Positions 55,616 through 64,000 of a DNA stretch of 64,000 nt are shown piece after piece. The position numbers were made by a program, and so were the translations under genes. Below the pieces are notes generated by a model that saw only the letters and a program-made list of their open reading frames with translations, made no database searches and was not told the DNA's origin. Source of the stretch: Trebouxia sp. TZW2008 (Eukaryota > Chlorophyta > Trebouxiophyceae > Trebouxiales > Trebouxiaceae); the NCBI GenBank assembly GCA_002118135.1, contig BDIU01000138.1:1-64000 (forward strand), read 5' to 3'. Positions within the stretch are counted from its first letter, which is position 1. Each line of letters opens with the position of its first letter.

Positions 55616-57997
55616 ATGAAGCCAAAGCACCAGCACATCTTCGCGTTTGCGATACTGGTAGCTGCGACAGCTAGCTCTCTTGGCGCAGCCATCGCTGTAG
55701 AGACTTCTGGACATGGCAATAATTGGGCAGTGCTTGTGGACACCTCCAGATACTGGTTTAATTACAGACACATAGCAAACACTCTGTCCATATACACAAC
55801 AGTCAAGCGGTAGGACCGCGTATGCAGCAGCAACCGCATGTTTTTGGTCTCAGGTGCTACTTCAGCTTTTGAAGTCTACTTGATCTCTTGCCTGCAGGTT
55901 TGGAATTCCTGACAGCAATATCCTGTTGATGCTGGCAGATGACATTGCTTGCAATCCACGCAATCCATATCCGACATTTGTGTTCAACAACGCTGATCAG
56001 CAGACCAACCTGTATGATGACACAGTTGAGGTGGACTATCGAGGTTACGAGGTGACAGCTGGCAGTTTCCTGGACTTGCTGCACGGTAGGGCACGTGCGT
56101 CTGTTGCAGATCTCCTGCTTGCCTATTGGACACAGGTCCTGCTGTCTCGAAGCTTCAGTAGTGCTGTTCCCAGTGTCAGCTTTTTGTACTGTACAATGCT
56201 GTCAGCTCTCAAATGGCATACTTCATTTGAATCTTCTTGCAGCTGGAGCATTGTGTGCTTCTGCAGGCACACACAACCCAGCAGTGCCAAAGTCAAAGCG
56301 CCTGCTGACAAACAATCAGTCCAACATTTTGGTGAGCTTTGCCTGCTGCTGGTGCTGATGTTGACAGACTTGTGATTGCGCCATGCATCTCTGTCTTTAC
56401 AAACCTTGGTCGTTTAGGTCTACATCACAGGTCATGGGGGGGACGGCTTCATGAAGTTTCAAGATAAGGAGGAGGTCACATCAGATGAGATTGGTCAAGC
56501 ATTTGCATTGGTGATCTTCTGATCTCAAATGCATCTCTGCTAAGTGCAAGGTGTCAGCAAAGACTGCCAGGTCTCCTGATACTGAAGGCTGTCAGGAAGG
56601 CATTGGTGGAAGCTCTTTGCATGACAAGCAGAAGCCATCAGTTTGCATGCTTGATAGATTGCGCTGCATGTCTGCCTGACAAACAATGATGCATTGTGCA
56701 CCATGAAAAAAGCACAGCATGTTTGCTGCATGCTTGCTCCGCTTGCACAGCGCGTTATCAGTACCCGCATGCAACATAGCTGAAGACATTGCAAAGACTT
56801 ATGCATCTGGCTGTCTTGTGCGTGCATCTGTCTGTACAGTGACACGGCATTGTGGTTTGCAGATGCATGAGCAGCAAAGGTACAATGAGATTGTCTTCAT
56901 CTCAGACACCTGTCAAGCTGAGTCCCTCTATGACAAAATTTCTTCGCCAAAGATCATGTCCATGGCTAGCAGTAAGATAGGTAAACTGCCTGTCCTGTGC
57001 AGTGACAGCTGCGGTGTGGCTGCTTTATGCAGGCTTGTCTTTGTATTACTGACGCAGCTTTGTATGTGCCAAGCAGTGTGTCATGCATGCACGATGGCCA
57101 ATGTCATTGACACATGCATGGGTGCTGCTAGCGTACTGAATGCCCTAGCCTAACAATGCTGATTGCTCAGCCCATCACTCTCAAATAAATAAAGATGCAT
57201 CCATTGCATCAAGACTGTGATTGTCTGCATTGGGCTCGCTGTCTGTTGTCGCATGCTTGCCAGGCTGCATCGCGTGAAACATTTTGTTACATGGACTAGA
57301 TAGAAATGTGATCTTGACAGCCTGTGTGTCTTTTGGAACAGCTGACATGCATCAGGAAGCTTTTGTGCAGGAGAAGATTCGTTGTCTCATCACGTAGACT
57401 ATCACGTTGGTGTTTCAGTCATTGACCGCTTCACTTACTACATGCTGAACTTCTTCCAGAACATGGTACCTGACAGCACTGCAACTCTACAAGATTTGAT
57501 CAACCATGTTAGGTGAGCAAAGACACAGCTATCACAGTTCACTGATGCTGTTTGCAATGCTTCATCATTGCTGCTTTAAAGCTCAAAGTTTTTGCAGGCC
57601 GAAACCTTTGCACTCTACCTTTAACTACAAGGCAGACCAGTTTGGCAGGCCAATGTCAAAGGTCCTACTGACGGACTTCTTTGGCGACCAAAGACGCATT
57701 GCTGCAAAGCGCAACAAGGCTGTACAGCCCCAATGTCGGGCAGAAAGCAATACAGTCAATGCCTTGAATGCCAGCAATGTCACTTGGCAGGAGCCAGCAG
57801 TTATCTCAGATCAGATGCTGGAGCCAGATGTTTCTGATGATTGGCTGCAAACGCAGCATCAGCTTGCAAAGCAGCATTGCTTGGGCAAGCAAGACATCCT
57901 TATGCTTTTGTGCCTTTCAGTTGTTGCTTTCCTGACTTGCACTTTGCTGGGCAAATCAAAGCTTGCGTCAGCAAAGCAGGTGAAGCTGTTTGCCTGA
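55616..57997 (+). CDS. GPI8: GPI-anchor transamidase catalytic subunit (GPI8/PIG-K)
   Basis: Caspase-like C13 cysteine protease of the ER GPI transamidase complex; it cleaves the C-terminal signal of a precursor protein and attaches the GPI anchor. Seven exons in phase: 55616-55809, 55898-56085, 56267-56331, 56418-56510, 56863-56980, 57371-57512, 57598-57997; 399 residues, typical length. A signal peptide ([20 protein letters not shown]) precedes [18 protein letters not shown]. The catalytic His is in [11 protein letters not shown] (near residue 155) and the Cys in [13 protein letters not shown] (near residue 197). [20 protein letters not shown] and DFFG follow. A C-terminal membrane span ([19 protein letters not shown]) matches the type I topology. 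Intron 5 holds a tandem AATAAATAAA at about 57184. Confidence 0.96.
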
Positions 57998-58041
57998 GCA
58001 GGCTAACAGCATGTCCGTACCCCGTGACTGAGTTTGCAGGT

Positions 58042-58788
58042 TCATTGTTTACGTGCTGTGTTCACAGAGACAAGTTTGTCTTTCAGATACTCCTCTATGT
58101 GCTCTGTTTTCCAGTGATCAATTCTGATTGTCTCTGATGCTGATCCTGATTTCAGATTGAGCCTGGGAGGCACTCCATAGTAGTATTGCACTTTGACATT
58201 CGGGTAGTTTTGACTTCGCTCTTTGACAAATGTTTGCACGTGCGGGAAGTCTCTGCAGTACAAGAATCAACATGAGTCTGTGCAGCCAGGACACCAGTGT
58301 CACATTTGACAGCAGAACCAGGACAATCATCACATTTTAATGTACCTCAGGCGATGCTTGCAGACCTCAAGTACTGCTGAATTGAACTTGGTAGTGCTGG
58401 TTGTCTGTGGTGTTGTACAGCATTGATGACATTCAGAAACCAGCTCTGCACACCACTGCCAACTGCTGCCATAGGAAATGTGTTATGATACAAAGCAAGC
58501 TCAACCTTCTTGCTTACGCTCATCCTTGATGTAGTCAGCGAGTCTTTGGCAGTCGGCACAGTCAGGTTTATTGAATCTGGACAGCATATTCAAAAGGGTG
58601 TTACTGCTTTGCTTGCAACACGATCTTGAGCTGATGGGACAGCTTGACTGTGCAGGAAGCACTCGCCGACGCACATGCACCTACCCCAAATCAAGGCAAG
58701 CTGAGTTGTTGTCTTCAGCGTTTGCTAGCCGTCGGAGATACATCGAACAGAGAAGCCAAAACCAGATTGCGACGACGTATAACTGCAT
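58042..58788 (-). CDS. SELENOF: SELENOF (Sep15)-like ER protein without selenocysteine
   Basis: Thioredoxin-fold ER-lumen protein of the Sep15 family, which in animals works with UGGT in glycoprotein quality control. Four exons in phase (descending): 58788-58685, 58576-58518, 58445-58346, 58252-58042; 157 residues. A signal peptide (MQLYVVAIWFWLLCS) precedes the Cys-rich UGGT-binding part (PDCADCQRLADYIKDE, SECHQCC). The redox-site region reads LEVCKHRLRDFPHVQTFV: the CGU of animal proteins is CKH, so one Cys is kept and Sec is replaced by His. Land-plant homologues also lack Sec at this site. The remainder (VKVQYYYGVPPRLNL, ETIRIDHWKTEHIEEYLKDKL) is close to the plant family. No echo exons. 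Confidence 0.9.
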
Positions 58789-58829
58789 GTCACTGATCAC
58801 TCGCAGCTGCTTCTATAAGCGTCACAAAG

Positions 58830-60062
58830 CTATGTCTGACCCTTGCTGTGGGATTTAAAAACTTGATCACAGTAAGAGGCTACCTGCTGCGGGTCGTGAA
58901 CTCGTCTGATTCGCAATTTGCAGTTCAAGTGACTCCAGGGTGATTCAAAGACCACCCCAGGCACCAAACTTTTTGATTCTGAGGCTTGGCCCTGTTGATT
59001 CAACAGTATCGAAACTACCATCTCCCAGCCTAATTGTGGGCTGCTTACACAACAGGTCTGAATGAATGAGCTTAATCTCAGCTTTCTTGTCATAAAAGGC
59101 TCCAGCATTCATACAAAGCACGTGATTCATCATACATGACAATGCTAGATGTTGCTAGCATACGGCAGCCTCTTGTCACACAAGACGCAGTGATGCCTAC
59201 AGTACACTCCCTAGCTGGGGCAGAACGAACTATTCTAAGGCTTCACAACTATACCTGCTCCATTGTGGCAACTTTCACCCACAGGTCGCTGTTTGTGGAC
59301 TTAAACTACATCTACAGCCTATTTGGCCAGACAGTCCCCAATTCAGAAACAATGCCGCACTGTAATCAAATTGCCTGAATGTTCTGAATGAGTGCACACA
59401 TTTTTGTACGTGTTGTTTTCACAAGATTCATTGGTCTACAATTCATTCACCGTCTTTGGTTTGCTGCATCTGTTGCATGAATCTGAACCAAATGCTCTGA
59501 TACTCTGGAGACATCATGTCTGGGATCAACCTCAGGAAAGTAAAGCTCCGCATGACAGGGAGTGTGCGTACAGGTCCCACAGCACCGTCTCCGTACCTGC
59601 TGGCACCATACATACATCAACACAATAGACATACATCGTGGCGCCCTGTTTACAACTGTACTGACCTAACAGATATCATGGACACTTCCCTGTGAAACAA
59701 ATGTCTGAAGAAAGCCAAAATCATTGTATGCAGCTCTCAGTCAAGGCTGCCATGCCACATTAATGCTCATGGACTTCAGGTAAAGGTAAGAGGCTGAATC
59801 GTCATGTCTACAGACACCGCAGACTGGATCAGATACCTCGAGGCCATCACGTCAGTGTTTGCATCCATGCAGAGCATGATGCAAAGGCTAGCACTGTGTT
59901 TCCCCATCAAACAGCAAGAACAGCATGACCGACCTTTCTTGCCAGAAAGCAGGTCCCATGTTGTGATCATCCATTTTGTGGCCATGAGACCAGTCCTTTT
60001 GCACAATGTGGCCCAACAGAGGCACATGCACGGGAGCCTCATTGCTCATGGTGTCCATCTGC
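58830..60062 (-). CDS. Unrecognised multi-exon gene
   Basis: Several minus-strand pieces flanked by AG/GT sites look coding: about 60050-59940 (NEAPVHVPLLGHIVQKDWSH, MDDHNMGPAFWQE), about 59600-59450 (AVGPVRTLPVMRSFTFLRLI, MSPEYQSIWFRFMQQMQQTK), about 59290-59250 (DLWVKVATMEQ), about 59102-59050 (FYDKKAEIKLIHSDLL), and a last part near 59020-58830 (RLGDGSFDTVESTGPSLRI; HDPQQVASYCDQVFK). I could not assign a family. Exon joins were not verified. It lies just upstream of the SELENOF gene on the same strand. Confidence 0.4.
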
Positions 60063-60377
60063 AGTAAGAGGCATGGCTTACGGATAGTTTTTTGTCTTTT
60101 CAACTTGTTGTTTGCTGCATTTCTTGCTCAAGATTGTGTGTAACGATGTTACACAAGTGTCCTTGTCATGCGTACAGATGTTGAGTGAGTGCTTTTGCCA
60201 ATGATTTGCTGACCAGAAGCATCAACATGGCTGGCACATGCAAAGTCCAGTATCAGGACAGCATGCCTCAAAGCAAAATAAGCGTTTGAGCACCTCATTG
60301 GTGCACTGTAAACGAGAATAGACATCTTAGTATGTTTAGATATGCTTATGCATCAAGGCAAGTCAGATCAAGACTGA
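60063..60377. other. Intergenic stretch
   Basis: No coding signal seen; lies between two minus-strand genes. Confidence 0.35.
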
Positions 60378-61590
60378 TCAAAGTGCACCAATCAAGAGAG
60401 CCAAAAGCAACAAGAGACCAGTCAGTTGGCTCTTTGCTTTATGCAATTCTTCCTGCATACTTGCAATGCTGGGGGGCACGGCTTGATGTTGTACACAATT
60501 TGATGCAGGGTATGGCAAACGGCAAGCACAGCCCACATGACTTTCTGCATACCTGCAATGGTGGGGACCAAGGCTTGGTGTTGTACACAATCCTGTCCAG
60601 GGCGTATTGGTCGACGCCTCCTGGAACAAAGCAGGGCAGGGCATTTTCACCCCCTAGCAGCACCCCAGCAGCTGCAGCCCCCTCCCTCACCTGCACATCC
60701 AAGAGAAGGCTCTGAATTCATGGCTTTCTGCGTAGTAAACACTAGAATCTGCAAACCTTGAAGCACTTTCAACTGTTTCATGTCAACAGGGGGACGATTG
60801 CTGTGCTTGCTTGTCAGCAGCACCCCATCAGCAGCAGCCCCCTCCCTGACCTGCACATCCCAGCTATGGCGTATTGCAGCCGTCGCAGTCCCTGTACAGC
60901 ATGCTCGCGGAAATGAGTTGCAAAAGAGCATCTCGTTTCTGCTCTCATTTGGGTTGGGCAGCCATGTATGCTGCATTTTGGTCGACTCAGTGAACTGGGA
61001 AGTCACCTGTTTGAGAAAGCTTTCTGGCCCCACAAAGGGCTTCAGGGGTGGCTGGGCATTGCAAAACACAATACAATTTAGAGTTGCTAGCATGCCATGC
61101 AATCATCCCTACAGCAGATACAATGCTTGTTGTCATTCAAAGTGTGTCAAACTGTCCATACTTTACACAGCAGTGACAGTGACCTGTCTGAAAAGGCCTT
61201 CTGGCCTACTTAATGCTTCAGGCGGGTGTTGGGCATCACAGAACTCCACACAACTGAGGGTAGCAACCATGCCATGCCCAACGCACACACCAGATTCAAG
61301 TCTCTATCTCTATCACAACACCAAGCACAATGCAGTGAGTGAAGCTCAGCAGTGCCACTTATGTGTCTGAGCAGGCCTTCTGGCCCACAAAGCGCCTCAG
61401 GCGGGTGCTCAGCATCGCACATCTCCATACACATGAGAGTAGCGTTTCTGCTTGCTGATTTCACGTCACAACACATACACTACGTTGTGTTGCACAACTG
61501 TAGCGCGCTATCTGGAAGCTCAGCGACGGCAGTCACCTGTCTAAGCAGGCCTTCCAGCCCACACAGCGCATCTGGGATTGGTGTACACTT
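60378..61590 (-). CDS. Unrecognised gene encoding a C-terminally anchored protein
   Basis: The last two exons join in phase: 60690-60553 (VREGAAAAGVLLGGENAL, FVPGGVDQYALDRIVYNTK, PWSPPLQ) and 60452-60378 (EELHKAKSQLTGLLLLLALL then stop). The C-terminus is thus a short amphipathic stretch followed by one membrane span, as in tail-anchored proteins. Upstream pieces with AG/GT borders include HPPEALCGPEGLLR-type exons in four degraded copies (61000-61590) and about 60790-60745 (DMKQLKVLQGLQ). The N-terminus is not resolved and may extend into the left arm of the inverted repeat at 61622. No family recognised. Echo copies affect at least three exons. Confidence 0.4.
60460..60515 (-). repeat. Echo of exon 60690-60553 end
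   Basis: Repeats the ...TTGTACACAA..CAAGCC segment and the exon end/donor of the exon above, downstream of it on the minus strand. Confidence 0.7.
60800..60868 (-). repeat. Echo of exon 60690-60553 start
   Basis: Repeats the acceptor GGATGTGCAG and first ~55 bases (VREGAAADGVLL) of the intact exon, upstream on the minus strand. Confidence 0.75.
61000..61590 (-). repeat. Four copies of a GPEGLLRQ-type exon end
   Basis: Segments at about 61005-61080, 61185-61260, 61365-61440 and 61540-61590 encode variants of CDAQHPPEALCGPEGLLRQ followed by a donor-like sequence (GTGACT, GTCACT or, in one copy, ACATAAG). It is not clear which one is the functional exon. Confidence 0.75.
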
Positions 61591-61621
61591 ATGAGTGTAA
61601 GCTGCATACAAGCATTAACAT

Positions 61622-62613
61622 GCATATAGTGCAACGGGCTATGACGGGGTTGTCATTGTCAGGAAGGTAGTTGGGTGCATGTCACGGCGCATTGCTGCCA
61701 CTGTGTCCTGCACAGAAGCATACATTCTGGCAAAGACAGTTGTAGGTTTACATGTAGCCTTGCAATCAACGAATGATACAACAGTCGACCCAAAGCTTTG
61801 GTCACAAAGATCAGTCTTGCTGAACGGTAGCAAAGCATCAGCATTGCAGCGGGTCTCAACTTAAATGAGAGGACATTGGACTGATAGCACACACATAATG
61901 GCTATAATACAATGAGCTCAAGCTGAGCTCGCAGCTGCAATCATGTAATGCAAAGCAGGCTGCAAGGGTAGTAATGTACATAAGGGGAGCTGCATGCTTC
62001 ATCACTTGGCTCAGCAATTGACTTTGCCTGTGCTGCTGTAATTTGGTGGTTGCTGATGGTAAATGTCCCCTTGTAGATCACTGCTGCTAGCTCGTCCTTC
62101 ATCGTGTCTTCATCGAGGACAAGCTAGCAGCAGTGTCCTACAAGGGGACAACTACCATCAGCAGCAACCAAATTGCAGCAGCAGAGGCAAAGTCAATGAC
62201 TGAGACAACTGAGTACAGCATGCAGCTCCCCTTATGTACATTGCTACCCTTGCAGGTTGCAAACTACTTTGCATTACATGATTGCAGCTGCGAGCTCAGC
62301 TTGAGCTCATCGTATCGAGCCATGTTGTGTATGCTGTCAGTCCATTGTCCTCTCATACAAGTTCAGACGCGCTGCAATGCTGATGCTTTGCGACCGTTCA
62401 GCAAGACTGATCTTTGTGACAAAAACTTTTAGCCGACTGGTGCATCAGTCATTGTTGCAAGGCTACATGTAGTCCTACAACTTTCTTTGCCATAATGTAT
62501 GCTTCTGTCCAGGACACCAGACCAATACAAAATTGGCAGCAATGCGCCGTGACATGCACCCAACAGTCTGCCTGACGTTGACAACCCCATAATAACCCGC
62601 TGTACTATACGCC
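61622..62613. repeat. Long inverted repeat, arms ~480-500 bp, ~17-base loop
   Basis: The reverse complement of 61622-62098 matches 62116-62613 along the full length, at roughly 80-85% identity by eye with small indels. Examples: AGCTAGCAGCAGTG with CAAGGGGACA near the loop, ACATAAGGGGAGCTGCATGC in the left arm against its complement near 62220, GCCGTGACATGCACCCAAC in the right arm against the left arm near 61675, and GACAACCCC at the outer end. The centre (about 62099-62115) contains TCATCGTGTCTTCATCG. A transcript through it would fold into a hairpin of nearly 1 kb. Confidence 0.92.
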
Positions 62614-62936
62614 ACAGCTTTGCCGTCACCATCACAGCTATATCATATTGTACCCAATTGTAATGTTTCTGTCCCCGATCCATGCAGGTTCATCCATTCA
62701 TGCATCTAGCTCCCAAGACGCCTCCACAGCCGTCGACAGTTTCCAGAGACGTCTCTAGAAACAAGTGTAAGTCATATACATGTTTTAGGTTTTGGCTTTT
62801 GGCTTGTGATTGAAGATGCTGCAGAGACCTGGCAACTGTGCGCATCTGTGTTTGTGTGCGATGAAACTTCGAGGCTGACTGAACATTGTTATTTGTGTTG
62901 GACTGCAGGCCATTGGTGATTAGAGAAACACAGTGG

Positions 62937-64000
62937 GCTCAGGCGGCTTGTCAGAGAGGTGCGCCAAGTACTACAAACAAGGTACACTCATACGTGCATG
63001 TTTATAAGGTAAACATGACACAGTGATCAGATCTGCACTGTTGTAAAGGCATCAGGCTAAAGTGGAGTGTTACCCCCAGGCTTGGCACTGTTGCAATGAC
63101 ACATTTGTTGCTCTGCATCAAAGTCTAGGAATGGTCAGTTGTCTGTTATTGCACTCATGATACAGTCAGCATTCTGTGTTGAAGTCATACAAGAGTCAGG
63201 CTTCTCGCTCACAGGTCAAACACAACACTCCCCCAGTCAATGGCTTTGGTTTGGTGGTGCCCTACCTCAATCACAAAGCTGCGCAACATCAAAAACGGCG
63301 GTGTTGTGCTTTGCATCAGTGAATCGTCACATGTGCTCCTCAATATGCATACGCAATACGCAGAACGTGGTATTTGAGTGTATGATTCACTGAGATGCAG
63401 TGCCAACTGGAGATATGCAATACGCTGGCGCCAATATGTTACGTGCGATATGCAAGTACTTTGAAGTGGCAATAACTGAAAGCTAGAGCATGGTGGTTCA
63501 CTGCTTAGCAGACCCACTTTTCTGAGGATCAGCTCATCAGTGGCTTGCAGACCTGCTGAAAACAGCATGCTGCGTGAACCACATCTGTTGTTTACAATGT
63601 CAAACTCTGAATGTTTTGTCTGACAGAACATCCAAGCCACAATGCAAGATGGCTGAGCAGCCCATGATTGCACGTCCTTGGTCGAGACTCCCGTTTGACG
63701 AAGGCACCATCATAGTTTGCACTTTTGTGACAAGCAATGTCAGCCTCAATGTGACATAATCAGATGATAGAGGGGCATGATGGTTTTCCTGCAGGGGCCA
63801 GATTTGCTAAATGGAGGGCTGTTCTAAACACAGCCAATGGAGGCCCTAGCCTGGAAGCAATTGACAGCAATGCCCATGGCCTTGCACCTATGCCATTATA
63901 GCCCAAGTAAGCTCTGACTTCAGGCTACTGAGACAAAGGTGGGTTTTGGTATTTTGCAGGGACCAGATTTGGCAAACAAAGGGCTGTCCTAAACATAGCC
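62937..64000 (+). CDS. Class I fructose-bisphosphate aldolase, partial (runs off window)
   Basis: An exon end at about 62937-62981 reads [13 protein letters not shown], and a segment at 63795-63906 reads [16 protein letters not shown] and [13 protein letters not shown], both characteristic of class I aldolases (glycolysis/Calvin cycle). They join in phase across an 813-bp intron. The second segment has a one-base deletion at the GLARYA position (GCACCTATGCC where GCACGCTATGCC is expected) and stops. A second, more damaged copy begins at 63960. By the pattern in this window these two are echo copies and the intact exon should lie just beyond 64000. The 5' exons upstream of 62937 were not found. 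Confidence 0.5.
63795..64000 (+). repeat. Two tandem aldolase echo exons
   Basis: Copies start after GCAG at 63795 and 63960 (period 165 bp). Copy 1 is nearly intact apart from a 1-bp frameshift and keeps a GTAAGC donor. Copy 2 has the conserved KWRAV changed to KQRAV and is cut by the window end. Confidence 0.85.

Noticed and set aside
58346..58445. Selenocysteine UGA at the redox site of the SELENOF homologue
   Set aside because: The codons at the site are TGC AAG CAT, with no in-frame TGA.
61622..62613. Autonomous DNA transposon
   Set aside because: No transposase-like frame, and no target-site duplication that I can see at the outer ends; a foldback element remains possible.
1..64000. 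tRNA or rRNA genes
   Set aside because: No cloverleaf-like segment with a B-box TTCGAATCC-type motif, and no rRNA-like stretch, was noticed in reading; a covariance search was not possible.

Overview
The window is nuclear DNA of a green alga (Viridiplantae, most likely a trebouxiophyte-type chlorophyte). The evidence is dense short introns with TGCAG acceptors, a plant-type U4 snRNA gene, the green-lineage photosystem II factor HCF173, a plastid-targeted glutamate-1-semialdehyde aminomutase, a plant-like SELENOF without selenocysteine, a hydroxyproline-rich wall glycoprotein with SPPPPSP repeats, and a TTTAGGG-type telomere-like patch. The species is not identified. For ten genes I joined exons by hand; reading phases close across every junction of those models, but no transcript evidence was available.

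Layout: 401-6070 (+) LONRF-like TPR/RING/LON ubiquitin ligase; 6604-6755 (+) U4 snRNA; 7427-13339 (-) CHERP-like SURP/CID splicing protein; 13512-20891 (+) HCF173; 21887-29403 (+) sodium:solute symporter; 30329-31251 (+) possible secreted cupredoxin-like protein; about 32626-41125 (-) Nup133-like nucleoporin; 41502-42145 (+) small LEA/Hsp12-like protein; 43043-43917 (-) ASCH-domain protein; 44581-48750 (+) glutamate-1-semialdehyde aminomutase; 49917-54358 (+) ShK-like/TSP1 wall glycoprotein; 54558-55161 (-) unknown; 55616-57997 (+) GPI8/PIG-K; 58042-58788 (-) SELENOF homologue; about 58830-60062 (-) and 60378-61590 (-) two unrecognised genes; 61622-62613 a long inverted repeat; 62937-64000 (+) start of a class I aldolase gene running off the window.

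The genes do not form an operon-like unit. They are ordinary nuclear housekeeping, plastid and surface genes, several in divergent pairs that share short promoters.

The striking property is structural. Exons of many of these genes are surrounded by degraded tandem copies of parts of themselves, called echo exons here. Copies holding the acceptor and exon start lie upstream of the intact exon; copies holding the exon end and donor lie downstream. Examples are a 150-bp in-frame RING array, a roughly ten-copy array in the symporter gene, and a copy in the aminomutase gene in which the PLP-binding lysine has become asparagine.
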